DNA of 64,000 bases from Skeletonema tropicum (lineage: Eukaryota > Bacillariophyta > Thalassiosirophyceae > Thalassiosirales > Thalassiosiraceae): assembly GCA_037178625.1 (NCBI GenBank), contig CM074130.1, positions 1,674,001 through 1,738,000 on the forward strand, read 5' to 3'. This document shows positions 12,050 through 22,187 of this stretch, in pieces; positions within the stretch are counted from its first letter, which is position 1; every line of letters starts with the position of its first letter. Under the pieces are notes generated by a model. That model saw nothing but the letters and a program-made list of their open reading frames with translations, searched no databases and had not been told where the DNA came from. The position numbers and the translations under genes are program-made.

Positions 12050-12643
12050 CTAGGCAAAATAATCGCGTGGCAATTGGTATTCTTTCTTCGTTTCTTTCCA
12101 TTTTTTGTTTGGGCTGGTTATGATTTCGGTGATGCGGTTCGTCAGGTCCTCTCTATTCTTTATTAAAGTACCACTCACTGCCTTTTGGTAAGTCGTTTTC
12201 GTCATTTTGTCGAGCTTTCTCTTGTTGTATCTTGTCTTGGTTTCTTCTGCCTTGCCGTCAAGGTACTTGACCCATTTGTCCCACTTCTTGAAGAGTTTGC
12301 AGAGTTGGCCATCTTGGTTCGTCTTGCAATTGTGTAACCATTCTACAGACACGCTCGGCCCTGTCCAATAAATCGCACTATCCGTCGGGTGCATAACATT
12401 TTTGGAACCAAGTGTTTTGCCCCTGCTGGTAGCAACGTATCCTGTCCCAAGGCACTGGCTTCTCTCCCAGAGCTCATCTGACGGATCTATCACCATGCGA
12501 TTCCATCGATCGTCCTTGCCGAACCCGGCCTCCATGCCCTGGCAGCGGTGTATTGTGATTGCGAATGCAATTTGCAGGGGCATGAACGTGGCAGTACAGC
12601 ATCCTTTGTTGTAGATGTGAGTGTAGGGTGGTATTGGCACGTG
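12050..12643 (-). CDS. X1 PIF1-like helicase, C-terminal exon
   Basis: The exon starts after a CTCAG acceptor. The alternative is read-through from 12751. It carries MPLQIAFAITIHRCQGME, the conserved helicase motif usually written A-x-T-I-H-K-S-Q-G, and TGYVATSRGKTLG, the motif usually written Y-V-A-x-S-R. Both are hallmarks of the second RecA-like domain of PIF1/RecD-type helicases. A Lys-rich tail follows. The ATPase (Walker A and B) domain is absent from X1, so this copy cannot encode a working helicase. X1 appears to be a deletion product between the two tandem helicase units seen in X2. Confidence 0.75.
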   Translation of the reverse strand, partial: HVPIPPYTHIYNKGCCTATFMPLQIAFAITIHRCQGMEAGFGKDDRWNRMVIDPSDELWERSQCLGTGYVATSRGKTLGSKNVMHPTDSAIYWTGPSVSVEWLHNCKTNQDGQLCKLFKKWDKWVKYLDGKAEETKTRYNKRKLDKMTKTTYQKAVSGTLIKNREDLTNRITEIITSPNKKWKETKKEYQLPRDYFA

Positions 12644-12747
12644 CTGAGTGGAGTGGTGGAGTGGAGTGATTACAAATTTGTGTAAAGAGGGATGATTGAT
12701 CAGTGCCATGCTATATTTCGAATTCAAGAATACATTTCTACATTCAC

Positions 12748-13539
12748 TCACCGTTGGATTCCCTTTTCCGACAGCTCTCCCAACATAGATCCAATAGTTC
12801 CAGACGCTTTTGTGTTCTGTGGAATTTCTCCAACTCCAACTGGCCGAGCTGCGTTGCCATTATTGCTACGAAATACACCAGCATCGTCTGCTTCCAAGGG
12901 GGCGTTATCAACATTACCAACACCCATATTGGTGCCATCATTATCACGTTCTCCTGACAGTCTAGCAACCGAAGTAGCATTACGACACGGATAATCCTTC
13001 ACGGTAGAACCAGAAGACTCATGAAACAGGCGGTCGAGACAGCTGCGCGGAAGTCTACTGGTAGACGGAGAATCATATAAATGATCGCGAATGGTTTGGC
13101 GGCCCACAAGACTGCGATCTTCTGAGCAGCGGCGATATGCGCGAACAGTAGCAGGTTGTTCCCCAGCATGATACAGCAACGCCGGAAGATTAGTTGGGTC
13201 AACTGCTGACTCCTCATCAGAAGGAGTAGACGCTGGTATGTCCGTTTCAGACGGATGATGAGTATTCACTGGAGTTGCGGCACTACCATTGCTCTCTTTA
13301 GGGCACTGCTGTTCGATGTCATAATTTTTTGATGATTGCTTTAACTTTAACAAAGAACTCGCCTGCTCGACAACGTCATAATCATTATTATTATCGCATG
13401 ATCTCCATGATTTGCATGATGCATCAAATGCTTCTGCCTGCTCAAAGTTAGTGCATCTAACATGAGCGGGAGAGATGCAATCGCCTTGCTTTGTCTGCAG
13501 AAGAGGTATCATGCTCGTTCTTGTTGTTGTCGACAACAT
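12748..13539 (-). CDS. X1 unrecognised ORF (263 aa)
   Basis: A long frame, Ser/Asn/Asp-rich and without recognisable motifs. Its last codons run into a helicase exon donor (GTGAGT), but the phase does not match the helicase frame, so the junction looks like a fusion of unrelated DNA. In X2 the equivalent frame is interrupted by a TAG at 49158-49160. It may be a gene fragment carried by the element. Confidence 0.4.
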   Translation of the reverse strand: MLSTTTRTSMIPLLQTKQGDCISPAHVRCTNFEQAEAFDASCKSWRSCDNNNDYDVVEQASSLLKLKQSSKNYDIEQQCPKESNGSAATPVNTHHPSETDIPASTPSDEESAVDPTNLPALLYHAGEQPATVRAYRRCSEDRSLVGRQTIRDHLYDSPSTSRLPRSCLDRLFHESSGSTVKDYPCRNATSVARLSGERDNDGTNMGVGNVDNAPLEADDAGVFRSNNGNAARPVGVGEIPQNTKASGTIGSMLGELSEKGIQR

Positions 13540-14413
13540 CTTTTTTGTTGCCCGCTGTCACACCGCCATTGCTGAAGTAAATGAAAATAGGGATAAGTAA
13601 GGATAAGTGATTAGTTTTTGACATGAGACATTCATATGGGAGAAACAATACCAGTTCAAGTTTAAAATAAATTTGCATACATCACAATTTTATTTTTGGC
13701 ATGAACTCTATGGAAGGTTAATACCACACAGCAAAAAGCGACTTAAATGTAGATGAATGAGCGATCCTTTCTATGTTCGTACGATCACTCTACGTAATGT
13801 TTTACGCAGTGTTAAGCGTTTCGCTTATACATGAAATTCTGAATCACATAAGACGCTTCTTCCAATTTCAGCTCATCTTAACAATACACTTTCGGACTTA
13901 CCCATTAGACAATACGCTGGAACACTCTGGAGCAGCCAACGACTGCAAGTTATGACTGTTATTTACACAACGGCCATAATTCATTATTCCAGCTTTGCTT
14001 TCTGCATCCGATTTGTAGAACTGAGCCGAGCTTGAACCGTTACAGGTAACGTTGCGATTGGAAATGACATTGTAAGCGATAGATAATTGTTCCTGTCTGG
14101 TGCGATATAGATCCATTACGCATCCTAGCTCAGACAATACATGTTTTAGTTCACGCATATTGCAAGAGGAAAGAACAAGCCTCAGAAGAGTATGTGGATC
14201 AGTAGAGTGTTCGAAGCATGGATTGCGCGATGATTGTAATTCTACTATTTCGCGGAAGATATGATCGCCTACACGCACTTTCGGCCATTGGACTTTGTAA
14301 ATTATTTGACGAATAGACAGAAATGAGCATCTAACACCCTTCCGAGCGCTCTTGCTGTTCACGTCGGAAGAGGATGGTTGCTGTTGCTGCGCTTTCTCTC
14401 TTGAAGTGTGCAT
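13457..14413 (-). CDS. X1 spliced unknown protein (208 aa)
   Basis: Exon 14413-13902, GT-AG intron 13572-13901 and exon 13571-13457 join in frame to 208 codons plus stop. The same structure exists in X2 (47767-48278 and 48610-48721), one codon shorter. The protein starts with a Gln/Ser-rich stretch (KAQQQQPSSSDVN), has a central region with scattered Cys and His, and has a polar end (KKDVVDNNKNEHD). No family recognised. Conservation of frame and splice sites in two copies supports coding use. Confidence 0.5.
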
Positions 14414-14764
14414 ATTTTATACGGTCAATTTTGTTCGTGGTTTGGTTATGCCGGTCCGTAATGGTCACATATTTAAGATATTGATTTGCGTGCGAGGAAT
14501 GTCATACGCAAGCCACTCATTATTATTTATGCACTCTTCTAATTGCATGTGGTGTTCCGTAGCATGATAGTCGATGAGTGGCTGCGCGGAAAAGTCACCG
14601 ATGGCGACATGTTCTTCCTGCCAGCAGAGAAGCTGACACGTTGAAGTTAGGAGAGGAACAAGTGACGTCATATATTTGAGAATATGTAAAACGCGATCGG
14701 TATAAAGTACTGTCAAACGCGATCGGTAAATTATTTCGTCAAAAAGCCAACTCGGTTTTTGCAT

Positions 14765-15906
14765 GATCGATGATCGTGCAGAAAAAGAGAAAAAGATGCC
14801 ACCACACCTACAATGGCACCCCTAGTATGGCCGCCTATCTCAGTCCATGAGTATATTTCATAAGGTATCGATGGCCCATCCCTTAAACGACATTATGGCG
14901 ATTTTTTCGCAGCAGTGTGGCGTTTCGGCTGCTGTAGGGGTGGAGATAATATCATTGCAATCCACTTCATTGAGATTTGAAATGAAAACAACCACCTTCC
15001 CTGCACCCATCGAAGATGATAAACATCTATAGGCACTACCCCTCCGCTACCCATCGCCGATGATAATATGAAGTGAGATTCTGGTTGCTCGGAATGACCA
15101 TTAAAGCCCCCCCACACCTCCAAAATACCAAGGACACAAGATGTGCACAAAATTGCATAAATAATTTGACACTCTAACACAACAATAAGCCTGTAGACGG
15201 CGGATCGAGCGGCTCTAAAGACCGCAACTCATCAACATTATTATATATAAGAAGTGTCGGCTATTTATTGTCCATAATATTGCAATAGGCTGGATAAAAA
15301 TAGCAACATCATAGACAGAAATGACATTTATGTAGCATGTATTAGTCATTTATTTATGCGGTGTAGACAGTTGTAATAATAAAACCCTGCGGCTGAATAG
15401 TTGCAAAGGGTGTTGTCTGCGATATAGTTCACTGGATATTACTATTGGTAGGGTTTGTGCAACGTGGTGGCTATGAGAGTAGCGGCTATGATGTTAGATA
15501 CTGACTGTCGAACGAAAAAACATGCATGCATGCAGTTGTGCTCGGAAAGCGCGCTGCACTTTTTTGTTAGCTGCTATCAAAATCTTATGCATCTACGATG
15601 CAATTTTGCTTGGAACGGCTCTAAGTAAGTAAGTGAGTATGTACTATAAAACGTTTCTGTTATAAGAATGTTATTAAACAAGCATTGCAGAGCAACTTTA
15701 TAGACGGATACATTGCAAAAAAAAATCCAACACGAAATCCACAGAATAATTTTGTCATCATGACACATTTATGTTACAACAACAAGCATTGCAGAGCAAA
15801 TTTATAGACGGGTACATTGCACAAAAAAAAAACAGGCCCCGAGGGCCCGCGCCGCACTACACACCATACACAACATGCAGTCACAAATCGCCGCGCGCAC
15901 CATTTC
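14765..15906 (-). other. X1 5' region, largely non-coding
   Basis: About 1.1 kb from the element start to the first conserved ORF. It holds the 5' hairpin (15835-15847), two imperfect direct repeats of about 40 bp sharing GTCTATAAA and GCTCTGCAATGCTTG, a run of CATGCATGCATG, and a weak 95-codon frame (14893-15180) also present in X2. No recognisable gene. Confidence 0.6.
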
Positions 15907-16496
15907 ATAGGACGGGAGATGCCATCAATTTCAAGGACTTTCTCTTTGAAATGCATAGTAACTCCCCAAGCATGAAGGGTTTTAACACCAATAATGGCGT
16001 CGTATTGAACGCTCCTCCTGTTGTGGATGCGTCTGATGTCAGCAGTACAAGACATAATCTTACTTTGAGAATACTCCGGAAGCAAGAAAGATAGTTCTGC
16101 GACTTCACCTGTGTTGAACTGGCCATTGGACGTAGTCCACACGTTTGGATGAGCTAGAGGTATAGGGTCAAAAGCCTTTACTTCTTCATCGGGCAGAAAG
16201 ATGATGTCATCATCTGCACCGGAGTCAAGTAATAAAACCAAGGGGCGTGAGTTACGGTTTCCCTTCTTGGTCAGGGACGCTGCGACAACAACAGTCTTAA
16301 GTCCATTTCCCCTGATTACTTTTTGACGAAGCGATGCGTGCATGTCTTTTACACCGCTCCAATCGGGTATGACACCTTTAATCGGCGAATGGTCAAGGTT
16401 ATACAAATCGAAATCGATAGTATTAGGTTTCCTTCGTTTAACTGAACGTTCATAAGAATCAGATTCATTATTTACTTTTAAGTTACTATTTTCCAT
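15907..16496 (-). CDS. Gypsy pol, aspartic protease part (cut by X1)
   Basis: Retroviral-type aspartic protease. LLLDSGADDDIIFLPDEE holds the catalytic D-S/T-G motif, and YDAIIGVKTLHAWGV matches the C-terminal I-I-G flap-strand region. Starts 21 nt after the gag stop, probably as the beginning of pol. The frame runs into X1 and would otherwise continue into RT at 11562. The protein would process the Gag and Pol polyproteins. Confidence 0.85.
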
Positions 16497-16517
16497 TCGA
16501 GTGTCGGACCCAATGAT

Positions 16518-18173
16518 TCAATAGTCATCTCGACGGCGATAGCTACGGCTGCGTCGATGGTATTCAGGACTACGAGAGCGAGACCTAGAGCGAGAACGAG
16601 AGCGCTCACGTCGGTCATGCCTGTAATGATCACGACCACCACCACTAGAACGCATGTCTCTGAGTGCGGCTGCAATTTCGCTTTTGATGAGGTCCTTCAC
16701 AGATCCTTCTTCTTTTTCGTGATCGCGTAGTTGACGGTTTTCACCATCACGCCTCTTCTTTTGACCATTGACTTCGTAGTTGCGGCATTGAACCGTAGGA
16801 TGGGTAAACCAAGCTTTGACTCCATTCTTCTGACAGTTGCCACACCCACCGTCTTTGGGATTTTCAGGCGTAGGTTTAGTACTTGGATTGCCACCACCTC
16901 CACCTCCACCGCCACCTCCACCATTCTTCTTCTGGTTTCTAGGGTTGGGGTTGGAAGCTCCGTTCTTGGTAGACTTATCCTTTTCATTTGAAGCGCGTTG
17001 GGTCTTCTGCTGAACCAAGATGGCGTCAATGCGAGCGACCAAAGGCTCCAGCTCTGTTTCAAGTAGACGAGTTGGGGACGTCACTCGAAGAGAATCCCTA
17101 ACCTCTCTGGGCATGCTGGACAAGACAATCTTGCACAGCTCCACTTCGTTGTAGGGAACGTTGGCACGTGGAATACTAGGGTTGTCCGCGTACTGTTCAT
17201 CATCTTTGTAGGTGGTAAGGAGACGTAGATATTGATTGATTGCTGTGATCATCCCTACCCACTGCTTGCATGTGAATGCGCGATGGAATTTAATGTTGGA
17301 TTCCAAGTAGCTTCTGGTTGCTTCCGCGAGGCCGTAACCATGTTGCTCGACTAACAATAAATTAGCGCACTTGAGAATATCCTTAAGAGTTTTCAAACGA
17401 GGCCCTGTTTCTGTTTGAGTGCAGAGCATCGCTTCTTTACGACACATCAAGTAGTCTGATGTTTCGTCTTTGTCATCGAAGACCGTCCCTGTGTAAGACA
17501 TCAGAGGGATCATTATTTTGGAAGAGTCCATGGCGTCCTTGCAAAATGCATGGTTGACTGCCCTCCACTTCGTCACTTGGTACGGCGCACCCTGATTGAA
17601 GTAGTTGTCCATGATGACAGCGAATTTTTTATCGAAATGACCCATGAGCTTCCCAAGCATACCTCCTGCACGATCTGCATTATCGTTCAGACAGTTCACA
17701 TGATGGGCGATTTGCTTTTTATGCTGCGATAGTGTCTTTTTCAATTCGTCGATGTCCTTCTTAGCGAGAGGATCACCGGTGATACCGTTGAATTTGTTTG
17801 CGATGTCGGCTTCTAGCTCGGACGCTTTTTGCTGATTGAAGATGAGTTGAGTCATGAGCTTCTTCTCGTGGTCGTCCCAACCAAGCTCGAAGATTAGACT
17901 TTCATATTCGATGAGTTTGAGTACCATGTAGGTGTGTTGTCCAACATTATGTGGAAGGGAATAGTACGTTACCGTAGTTTTGGCATGATTAGTTGATCCG
18001 CCATCGATAGTCCATTTCCGACCATTGGCAATCTTGGCAACTGGAAAGATGGGAAAGACGACTTTGTCTTTATCCTCGATGTATCCACGAGTTACCTGAG
18101 ATTCTTTTGGCCGTTTGTCCTCGGTGAGAGTGTTGTAGGCCAAGTAAATTGATGCTAATTCATTTTGCGACAT
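16518..18173 (-). CDS. Gypsy gag polyprotein (551 aa)
   Basis: Complete frame close to the 5' LTR. The first 400 residues are helical and Lys/Glu-rich, as in capsid proteins. They are followed by a run of about 12 Gly, a zinc-knuckle-like motif (CGNCQKNG ... HPTVQC), and an Arg/Ser-dipeptide tail (RRERSRSRSRSRS) suited to RNA binding. It would form the virus-like particle and package the RNA. No frameshift seen. The start at 18173 lies about 115 bp inside the LTR. Confidence 0.88.
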   Translation of the reverse strand: MSQNELASIYLAYNTLTEDKRPKESQVTRGYIEDKDKVVFPIFPVAKIANGRKWTIDGGSTNHAKTTVTYYSLPHNVGQHTYMVLKLIEYESLIFELGWDDHEKKLMTQLIFNQQKASELEADIANKFNGITGDPLAKKDIDELKKTLSQHKKQIAHHVNCLNDNADRAGGMLGKLMGHFDKKFAVIMDNYFNQGAPYQVTKWRAVNHAFCKDAMDSSKIMIPLMSYTGTVFDDKDETSDYLMCRKEAMLCTQTETGPRLKTLKDILKCANLLLVEQHGYGLAEATRSYLESNIKFHRAFTCKQWVGMITAINQYLRLLTTYKDDEQYADNPSIPRANVPYNEVELCKIVLSSMPREVRDSLRVTSPTRLLETELEPLVARIDAILVQQKTQRASNEKDKSTKNGASNPNPRNQKKNGGGGGGGGGGGNPSTKPTPENPKDGGCGNCQKNGVKAWFTHPTVQCRNYEVNGQKKRRDGENRQLRDHEKEEGSVKDLIKSEIAAALRDMRSSGGGRDHYRHDRRERSRSRSRSRSRSPEYHRRSRSYRRRDDY

Positions 18174-18287
18174 GATAATGATCAGTCCTTCTGGTATTTC
18201 ACCAGGATGGAAAATTCTTCTCGTTTCGAGGTATCTGGTAGCTTTCTGCGGTGCTTGTCGACGAGAGCACTTGTTATTTTAAAATAA

Positions 18288-18626
18288 TGACACAGGCTAA
18301 TAGATGTGTAATGACAACGACGATGAATACAGTATTAATTTACGTATTTGGAGTAGTTGTGAGCTCTTCGAAGGAGAGAGCTGCTGCTAGCGGTTGAGCT
18401 TGCTCATGGAAGATGAGGGGCTCAGAGCTACAGGACAGAATCGTACTAATTCCAAGACGTAGAACCTTAGTAACGATTCACGAGGCTGACTACTTCCACG
18501 TAGTCAGAATCCAGAGCGGCATGCGTCAGGCAGAGAGATCTCGATAAGCGATAGCTTAGCGAGCACGTATCCGTATGGTCACAGATACATACGTACCTAA
18601 AGGTAGTATGCTACTTGACTATTACA
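18288..18626 (-). repeat. Gypsy 5' LTR
   Basis: Partner of 7892-8230. The leader just inside it (18250-18287) starts TTATTTTAAAATAAC on the element strand and does not show the usual TGG of a tRNA primer site, so priming is unclear. Confidence 0.95.
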
Positions 18627-18651
18627 AGAGAACAAGCTTACCCGACTTGAT

Positions 18652-20682
18652 ATGGGGAACCAACCATCCATCGATAACAATGAGGGTCTAGTCAGGAAAA
18701 CAATTAACAAAGAGGATCGAAATTCGCATGTTCTTCCAATGTCGAAATGGATACCACGTTTCTCTCCTTATTGCCGTCATAACTACCAAGGTTTAGTTAC
18801 GAAGAATGGTAAAGGCAGAGTTGTCTGGGACGAAACGTCGATCCCAAGGAATGCTCCCCATCTAATTGTGATTGTGATGAATCGAATTGCTCCCCGAGAA
18901 GATATCATGCAAGTTACATATGGCGACGTGCAGAAACGATTCATGAAGAGTATTCTCAATATGAGAGCGAGCTTCCCCAATGAAGAAATCTTCATCCCGG
19001 CCGGTGATATTACTGCGTGTTTTCGGTGGCCAAGAACACATCCTGACCTAGGTGGAGCCCTTGGATTCGTCTTACAAGACTACTACCACCTGGCAACTAG
19101 TATGGTGTTTGGACATATCGAATCAGCGAGTTGCTGGGAGCCATTCCGAAAAGCTATTGAGAAGATGGCCTTGGTTGAGTTCAATAGCCAAAAGGACCTC
19201 GAGTCTATTCATAAGTCTTATCTTGACCTGCTTGATTGGGAGGACTTTAATTCACCAAATCCACCCCCAGGTTTACTGCAACGATCAGCAAAATGTTCCA
19301 AGATCACAGGAGTCATCGATTCCCAAGGACGATTCTTACAACCAAGGCCAGGGATCTTCGTCGATGACGCCTTGCTGGTATCAATTCGGAAATATATCAA
19401 ACGCCTCCTTGCGTCGCTCATCGAAGCCATCTTCAATATAATGGGCAGACCCAATACAAGCGTGAGACGAAATCACTTATCAATGGAGAAGTGGATCGGT
19501 CATCGGGTATCATGGCTCAGCGTTCTCCTTGGCTTCAAATGGAATACGAGAGCACTTACAGTTGGCATCCCGGAAGAATATCTTGATACCGTACGCTCCC
19601 TATTGTCCCAGCAAGGTTGGGCGTATAGAAAGACATTCAATGTCCCAGAGATTAGCAAACTTATCGGAAAGATTGGTCACATTGCACAAGCAGTACCATG
19701 GGTATACCATTTGATTTCACATCTCTACGCTTCAGTCTCATACGCGCTGACAAAAAATAGAGCCCTACTTGCCTCGAACTCAAAGGAATTCAATGACCTT
19801 CTCAAAGTAGTCAAGGGCCAAGCCTCTTACAAGATATTAGATGGGGAAGCAAATTATGATGAAGATATCAACCTCAACGTTGTAGCCTATGCAAAATCTA
19901 GAGTGGCAAAAATGCCGCACCACTCGCGAGCTCTGTACCCAATTGTCAAGACCATGCGGAAAGAACTTGATGTGCTCATTCAACTCTTTGATGATAGAAG
20001 CATCAATTGGCACTCACCAATTGCCCACAATGTCGAAAGAGACCCATTTGCTATCTCTTGCGGTGACTCTTGTTTAGATGAAATGGGGGGCTTTAGTATC
20101 AAGCTAAAATTCATCTGGCATGTTCCACTTCCAAATGACATCTGTCAGCGTACAATTCGATACATCAAATCAGGCCCATTACAAATTGGAATCAACGTAT
20201 TGGAGTTTACGGCCATCATCATCAATTACGCAGCAGCGCTCACAGCAATAACATCGAACTTTCCAGAAGATGATCCATATCCTATACTACTCAACTGTGC
20301 GGACAACATGAGTTCAGTCAAATGGATCCGTCTCTGTACCGAATCCATCATCGGGAGGAGACTAGCAATCATATTCTGTTTTCTTATCATGGACTCACCA
20401 CTTGGAATCAACGCTAAGTGGATCGCTGGAGAAGACAACATAATCGCCGATGCTATTTCACGTCTCAAATCAAAAATGTCTTCTAACAATTCTTCCCTCA
20501 AATACTCCGACCTCTTCGATTCACTCAAACAGCAATACCCCGTTTTGCAGAATTGCAGGACTTTTCATCCGAGTCCATTGCTGCTTTCGATGCTCTGGAA
20601 GACCATCTTGACAGAGAGTTCGCCAACTCTGGAGGAAGTAAGGCAATTGAAACAGAGCGGTCTAGGCAAGCTTTCTACTTAG
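18652..20682 (+). CDS. Ngaro reverse transcriptase / RNase H (676 aa)
   Basis: RT of the DIRS/Ngaro type: PAGDITACFRWPRTHPD holds the first catalytic Asp and GIFVDDALLV is the Y-x-D-D box in the form FVDD. RNase H follows, with NCADNMSSVKWI and WIAGEDNIIADAISRL, the C-terminal motif usual in this group. The end (QQYPVLQNCRTFHPS) overlaps the recombinase frame by 130 nt. Coding signal upstream of the Gypsy insertion (about 7798-7891) and just after it is in a neighbouring frame, so the true N-terminus is probably cut by an indel near 18655-18670. It makes cDNA from the element RNA. Confidence 0.87.
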   Translation: MGNQPSIDNNEGLVRKTINKEDRNSHVLPMSKWIPRFSPYCRHNYQGLVTKNGKGRVVWDETSIPRNAPHLIVIVMNRIAPREDIMQVTYGDVQKRFMKSILNMRASFPNEEIFIPAGDITACFRWPRTHPDLGGALGFVLQDYYHLATSMVFGHIESASCWEPFRKAIEKMALVEFNSQKDLESIHKSYLDLLDWEDFNSPNPPPGLLQRSAKCSKITGVIDSQGRFLQPRPGIFVDDALLVSIRKYIKRLLASLIEAIFNIMGRPNTSVRRNHLSMEKWIGHRVSWLSVLLGFKWNTRALTVGIPEEYLDTVRSLLSQQGWAYRKTFNVPEISKLIGKIGHIAQAVPWVYHLISHLYASVSYALTKNRALLASNSKEFNDLLKVVKGQASYKILDGEANYDEDINLNVVAYAKSRVAKMPHHSRALYPIVKTMRKELDVLIQLFDDRSINWHSPIAHNVERDPFAISCGDSCLDEMGGFSIKLKFIWHVPLPNDICQRTIRYIKSGPLQIGINVLEFTAIIINYAAALTAITSNFPEDDPYPILLNCADNMSSVKWIRLCTESIIGRRLAIIFCFLIMDSPLGINAKWIAGEDNIIADAISRLKSKMSSNNSSLKYSDLFDSLKQQYPVLQNCRTFHPSPLLLSMLWKTILTESSPTLEEVRQLKQSGLGKLST

Positions 20683-21788
20683 CTTTTGCAAGAAGAAAGT
20701 TTCTACCCGACCCTTGCGGACAAGGCCCTGGTTGGGACCGTACCTTGGCACATTTTGTAAAGGAGGTATCTCTTGGCGTAAATATCCAAAATAGAGACTC
20801 ACTTAGGTCCGATACTGTCAAAGGATATGCAAGTGCCGCTATAAAGTTGTTTCGTCTCAGAGGCTTTCCTGATCCCTTCGACTTCAATGACAAGAATAGT
20901 ATGGCTGCCACCATTTTGAAGAACTACGAGGAACAAGAGAACATCGCTACACAACGTTCCCCACTCAACGAGAAATTCTTTGCCGCAATGCTGGAGATAA
21001 TGATTTCATCTGATTTCATGTCAAAAGAATACTGTCTCTGCGATCTTGCAATCCTTAGTAGATACTTCGGCTTTCGCTTATCGGAATACGGTCAAAAATC
21101 TCACTCAAAACCTGATTATCATGTCTTCCCTAGCGGAAAAGAGACACTCAAAGCAATATCCAGCCAAGACCTTGTCTTCTTCAGAAAAGATGGTAATCAA
21201 TTTATTGAATACAATTCCAATGAAGTTGATGGAATAGATCGTTTAGATATCACCTTCAAAGTCCAAAAAAACCGACGAAATGGTGAGAAGAAACATGTTC
21301 TCCCAGATCGAGAAAATCCGAAGATGTGTCCTGTTCGTGCCGCAGTGCGTTTAGTGAGAAGAGCCAATAATCTTGGACAAAGTCAATCACTTCCTTGCGT
21401 TGTATACCAGTTCAAAAACAACAAGCGTTATGTAACAGGGAATGATGTCTCATCATTCTTACAGAACATAGCTAGAAAGCTATACCCGGATATGTCTGAA
21501 ACCGATATCAGAAAGTTCTCTTCTCATTCTCTCCGCGTGACTGCAACAGTACTCCTCCACGAACAAGGACACGATGGTGACTACATCAAAATTCAACTTA
21601 GATGGTTAGGCGACTCTTATCGTCTATACCTTCGAAGCACACATAAAATCCTCCAACAACACTCTGACTCTCTCAGCAAGTCGGCTTCTATTTCTATTAC
21701 TGTTAAGCTTGCAAATCTACCCCAAAATGTTTCATATTCCGCAGACCAAATCGATTCAAGCTTCATGGGCACATACACAGACATTTAA
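20553..21788 (+). CDS. Ngaro tyrosine recombinase (411 aa)
   Basis: Tyrosine recombinase (phage-integrase fold). The first catalytic Arg is in YFGFRLSEYGQ (about residue 175), the H-x-x-R box is HSLRVTA (about 324), and RWLGDSYRLYLR (about 349-360) carries the W/H position and the candidate nucleophilic Tyr. The first 150 residues form the expected helical core-binding region. It would integrate the circular cDNA without target duplication. Frame intact from start to stop. Overlap with the RT frame suggests a shared transcript. Confidence 0.88.
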   Translation: MQDFSSESIAAFDALEDHLDREFANSGGSKAIETERSRQAFYLAFARRKFLPDPCGQGPGWDRTLAHFVKEVSLGVNIQNRDSLRSDTVKGYASAAIKLFRLRGFPDPFDFNDKNSMAATILKNYEEQENIATQRSPLNEKFFAAMLEIMISSDFMSKEYCLCDLAILSRYFGFRLSEYGQKSHSKPDYHVFPSGKETLKAISSQDLVFFRKDGNQFIEYNSNEVDGIDRLDITFKVQKNRRNGEKKHVLPDRENPKMCPVRAAVRLVRRANNLGQSQSLPCVVYQFKNNKRYVTGNDVSSFLQNIARKLYPDMSETDIRKFSSHSLRVTATVLLHEQGHDGDYIKIQLRWLGDSYRLYLRSTHKILQQHSDSLSKSASISITVKLANLPQNVSYSADQIDSSFMGTYTDI

Positions 21789-21933
21789 CAATTCAAGTAA
21801 AATTGTTTTCTTTTTGCACGTATGCTTGTGTGTACTCAATGGCTAGTTTTAGACGCACTCCGATCACATTCAGCAGAACTTGATCGCAGCACATCTTCTT
21901 ACGTGCTTTGCACAAGTTTCAGCATACCTGTGT

Positions 21934-22176
21934 GGAGTGTCTGTTGACAAACATCAGTAGACACTTTCAGGGAGTCTTAGTTTTATCTAACTAGACTCGT
22001 AGTGTAAGTAGTAATAGGACAACTGCCAATTTGTGTGCAAATTGACTGAGTCCCATAAGTACCTACTCTACTCTAAGTACATGTTTGTTTGTCTCGTGAT
22101 CTTCTCTTCTCTCTCACATAGCCAGTGCGTACACACATTCGAGGCGCTAGGCGTTTTTCCGCAGGGACGAGGAAAA
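21934..22176 (+). repeat. Ngaro repeat B1
   Basis: Begins GGAGTGTCTGTTGAC and ends GGACGAGGAAAA. It matches B2 (24483-24729) except for a 4-bp gap (ACTT) near 22122. Confidence 0.88.
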
Positions 22177-22187
22177 TCGACCAGTAA

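Larger units (their letters stand above)
11563..15906 (-). mobile_element. Element X, copy X1 (helicase-bearing, Helitron-like or unclassified)
   Basis: 4344 bp inserted in Gypsy pol and shared with X2 (37983-51791) over its whole length. The limits are where X1 and X2 stop matching. In both copies the dinucleotide AT lies on each side, which fits either a 2-bp AT duplication or insertion between A and T. On the element strand the 5' end starts GAAATGGTGCGCG. About 60 bp inward is the hairpin GGCCC-TCG-GGGCC, and the same hairpin in the opposite orientation is the last thing before the 3' end. The cargo is a PIF1-like helicase C-terminal domain and several unrecognised ORFs. No Rep/HUH domain or transposase is seen, so classification as a rolling-circle element is an inference. 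Confidence 0.8.
7892..18626 (-). mobile_element. Ty3/Gypsy LTR retrotransposon (carrying element X1)
   Basis: Two 339-bp LTRs that look identical (7892-8230 and 18288-18626) begin TGTAATAG and end CCTGTGTCA on the element strand. They are flanked by the 5-bp duplication agaga (7887-7891 and 18627-18631). Reading on the minus strand the order is gag, protease, RT, RNase H, integrase, the Gypsy order. A purine tract, CACGGGGGAGAG, directly precedes the 3' LTR (8231-8242). Net length without X1 is about 6.4 kb. It interrupts the Ngaro element between gag and RT. Matching LTRs imply recent insertion, yet pol already has a frameshift and the X1 insertion. Confidence 0.95.

Noticed and set aside
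15822..16094. Plus-strand ORF spanning the X1/Gypsy junction
   Set aside because: It crosses an insertion border and overlaps the protease in antisense; shadow ORF.
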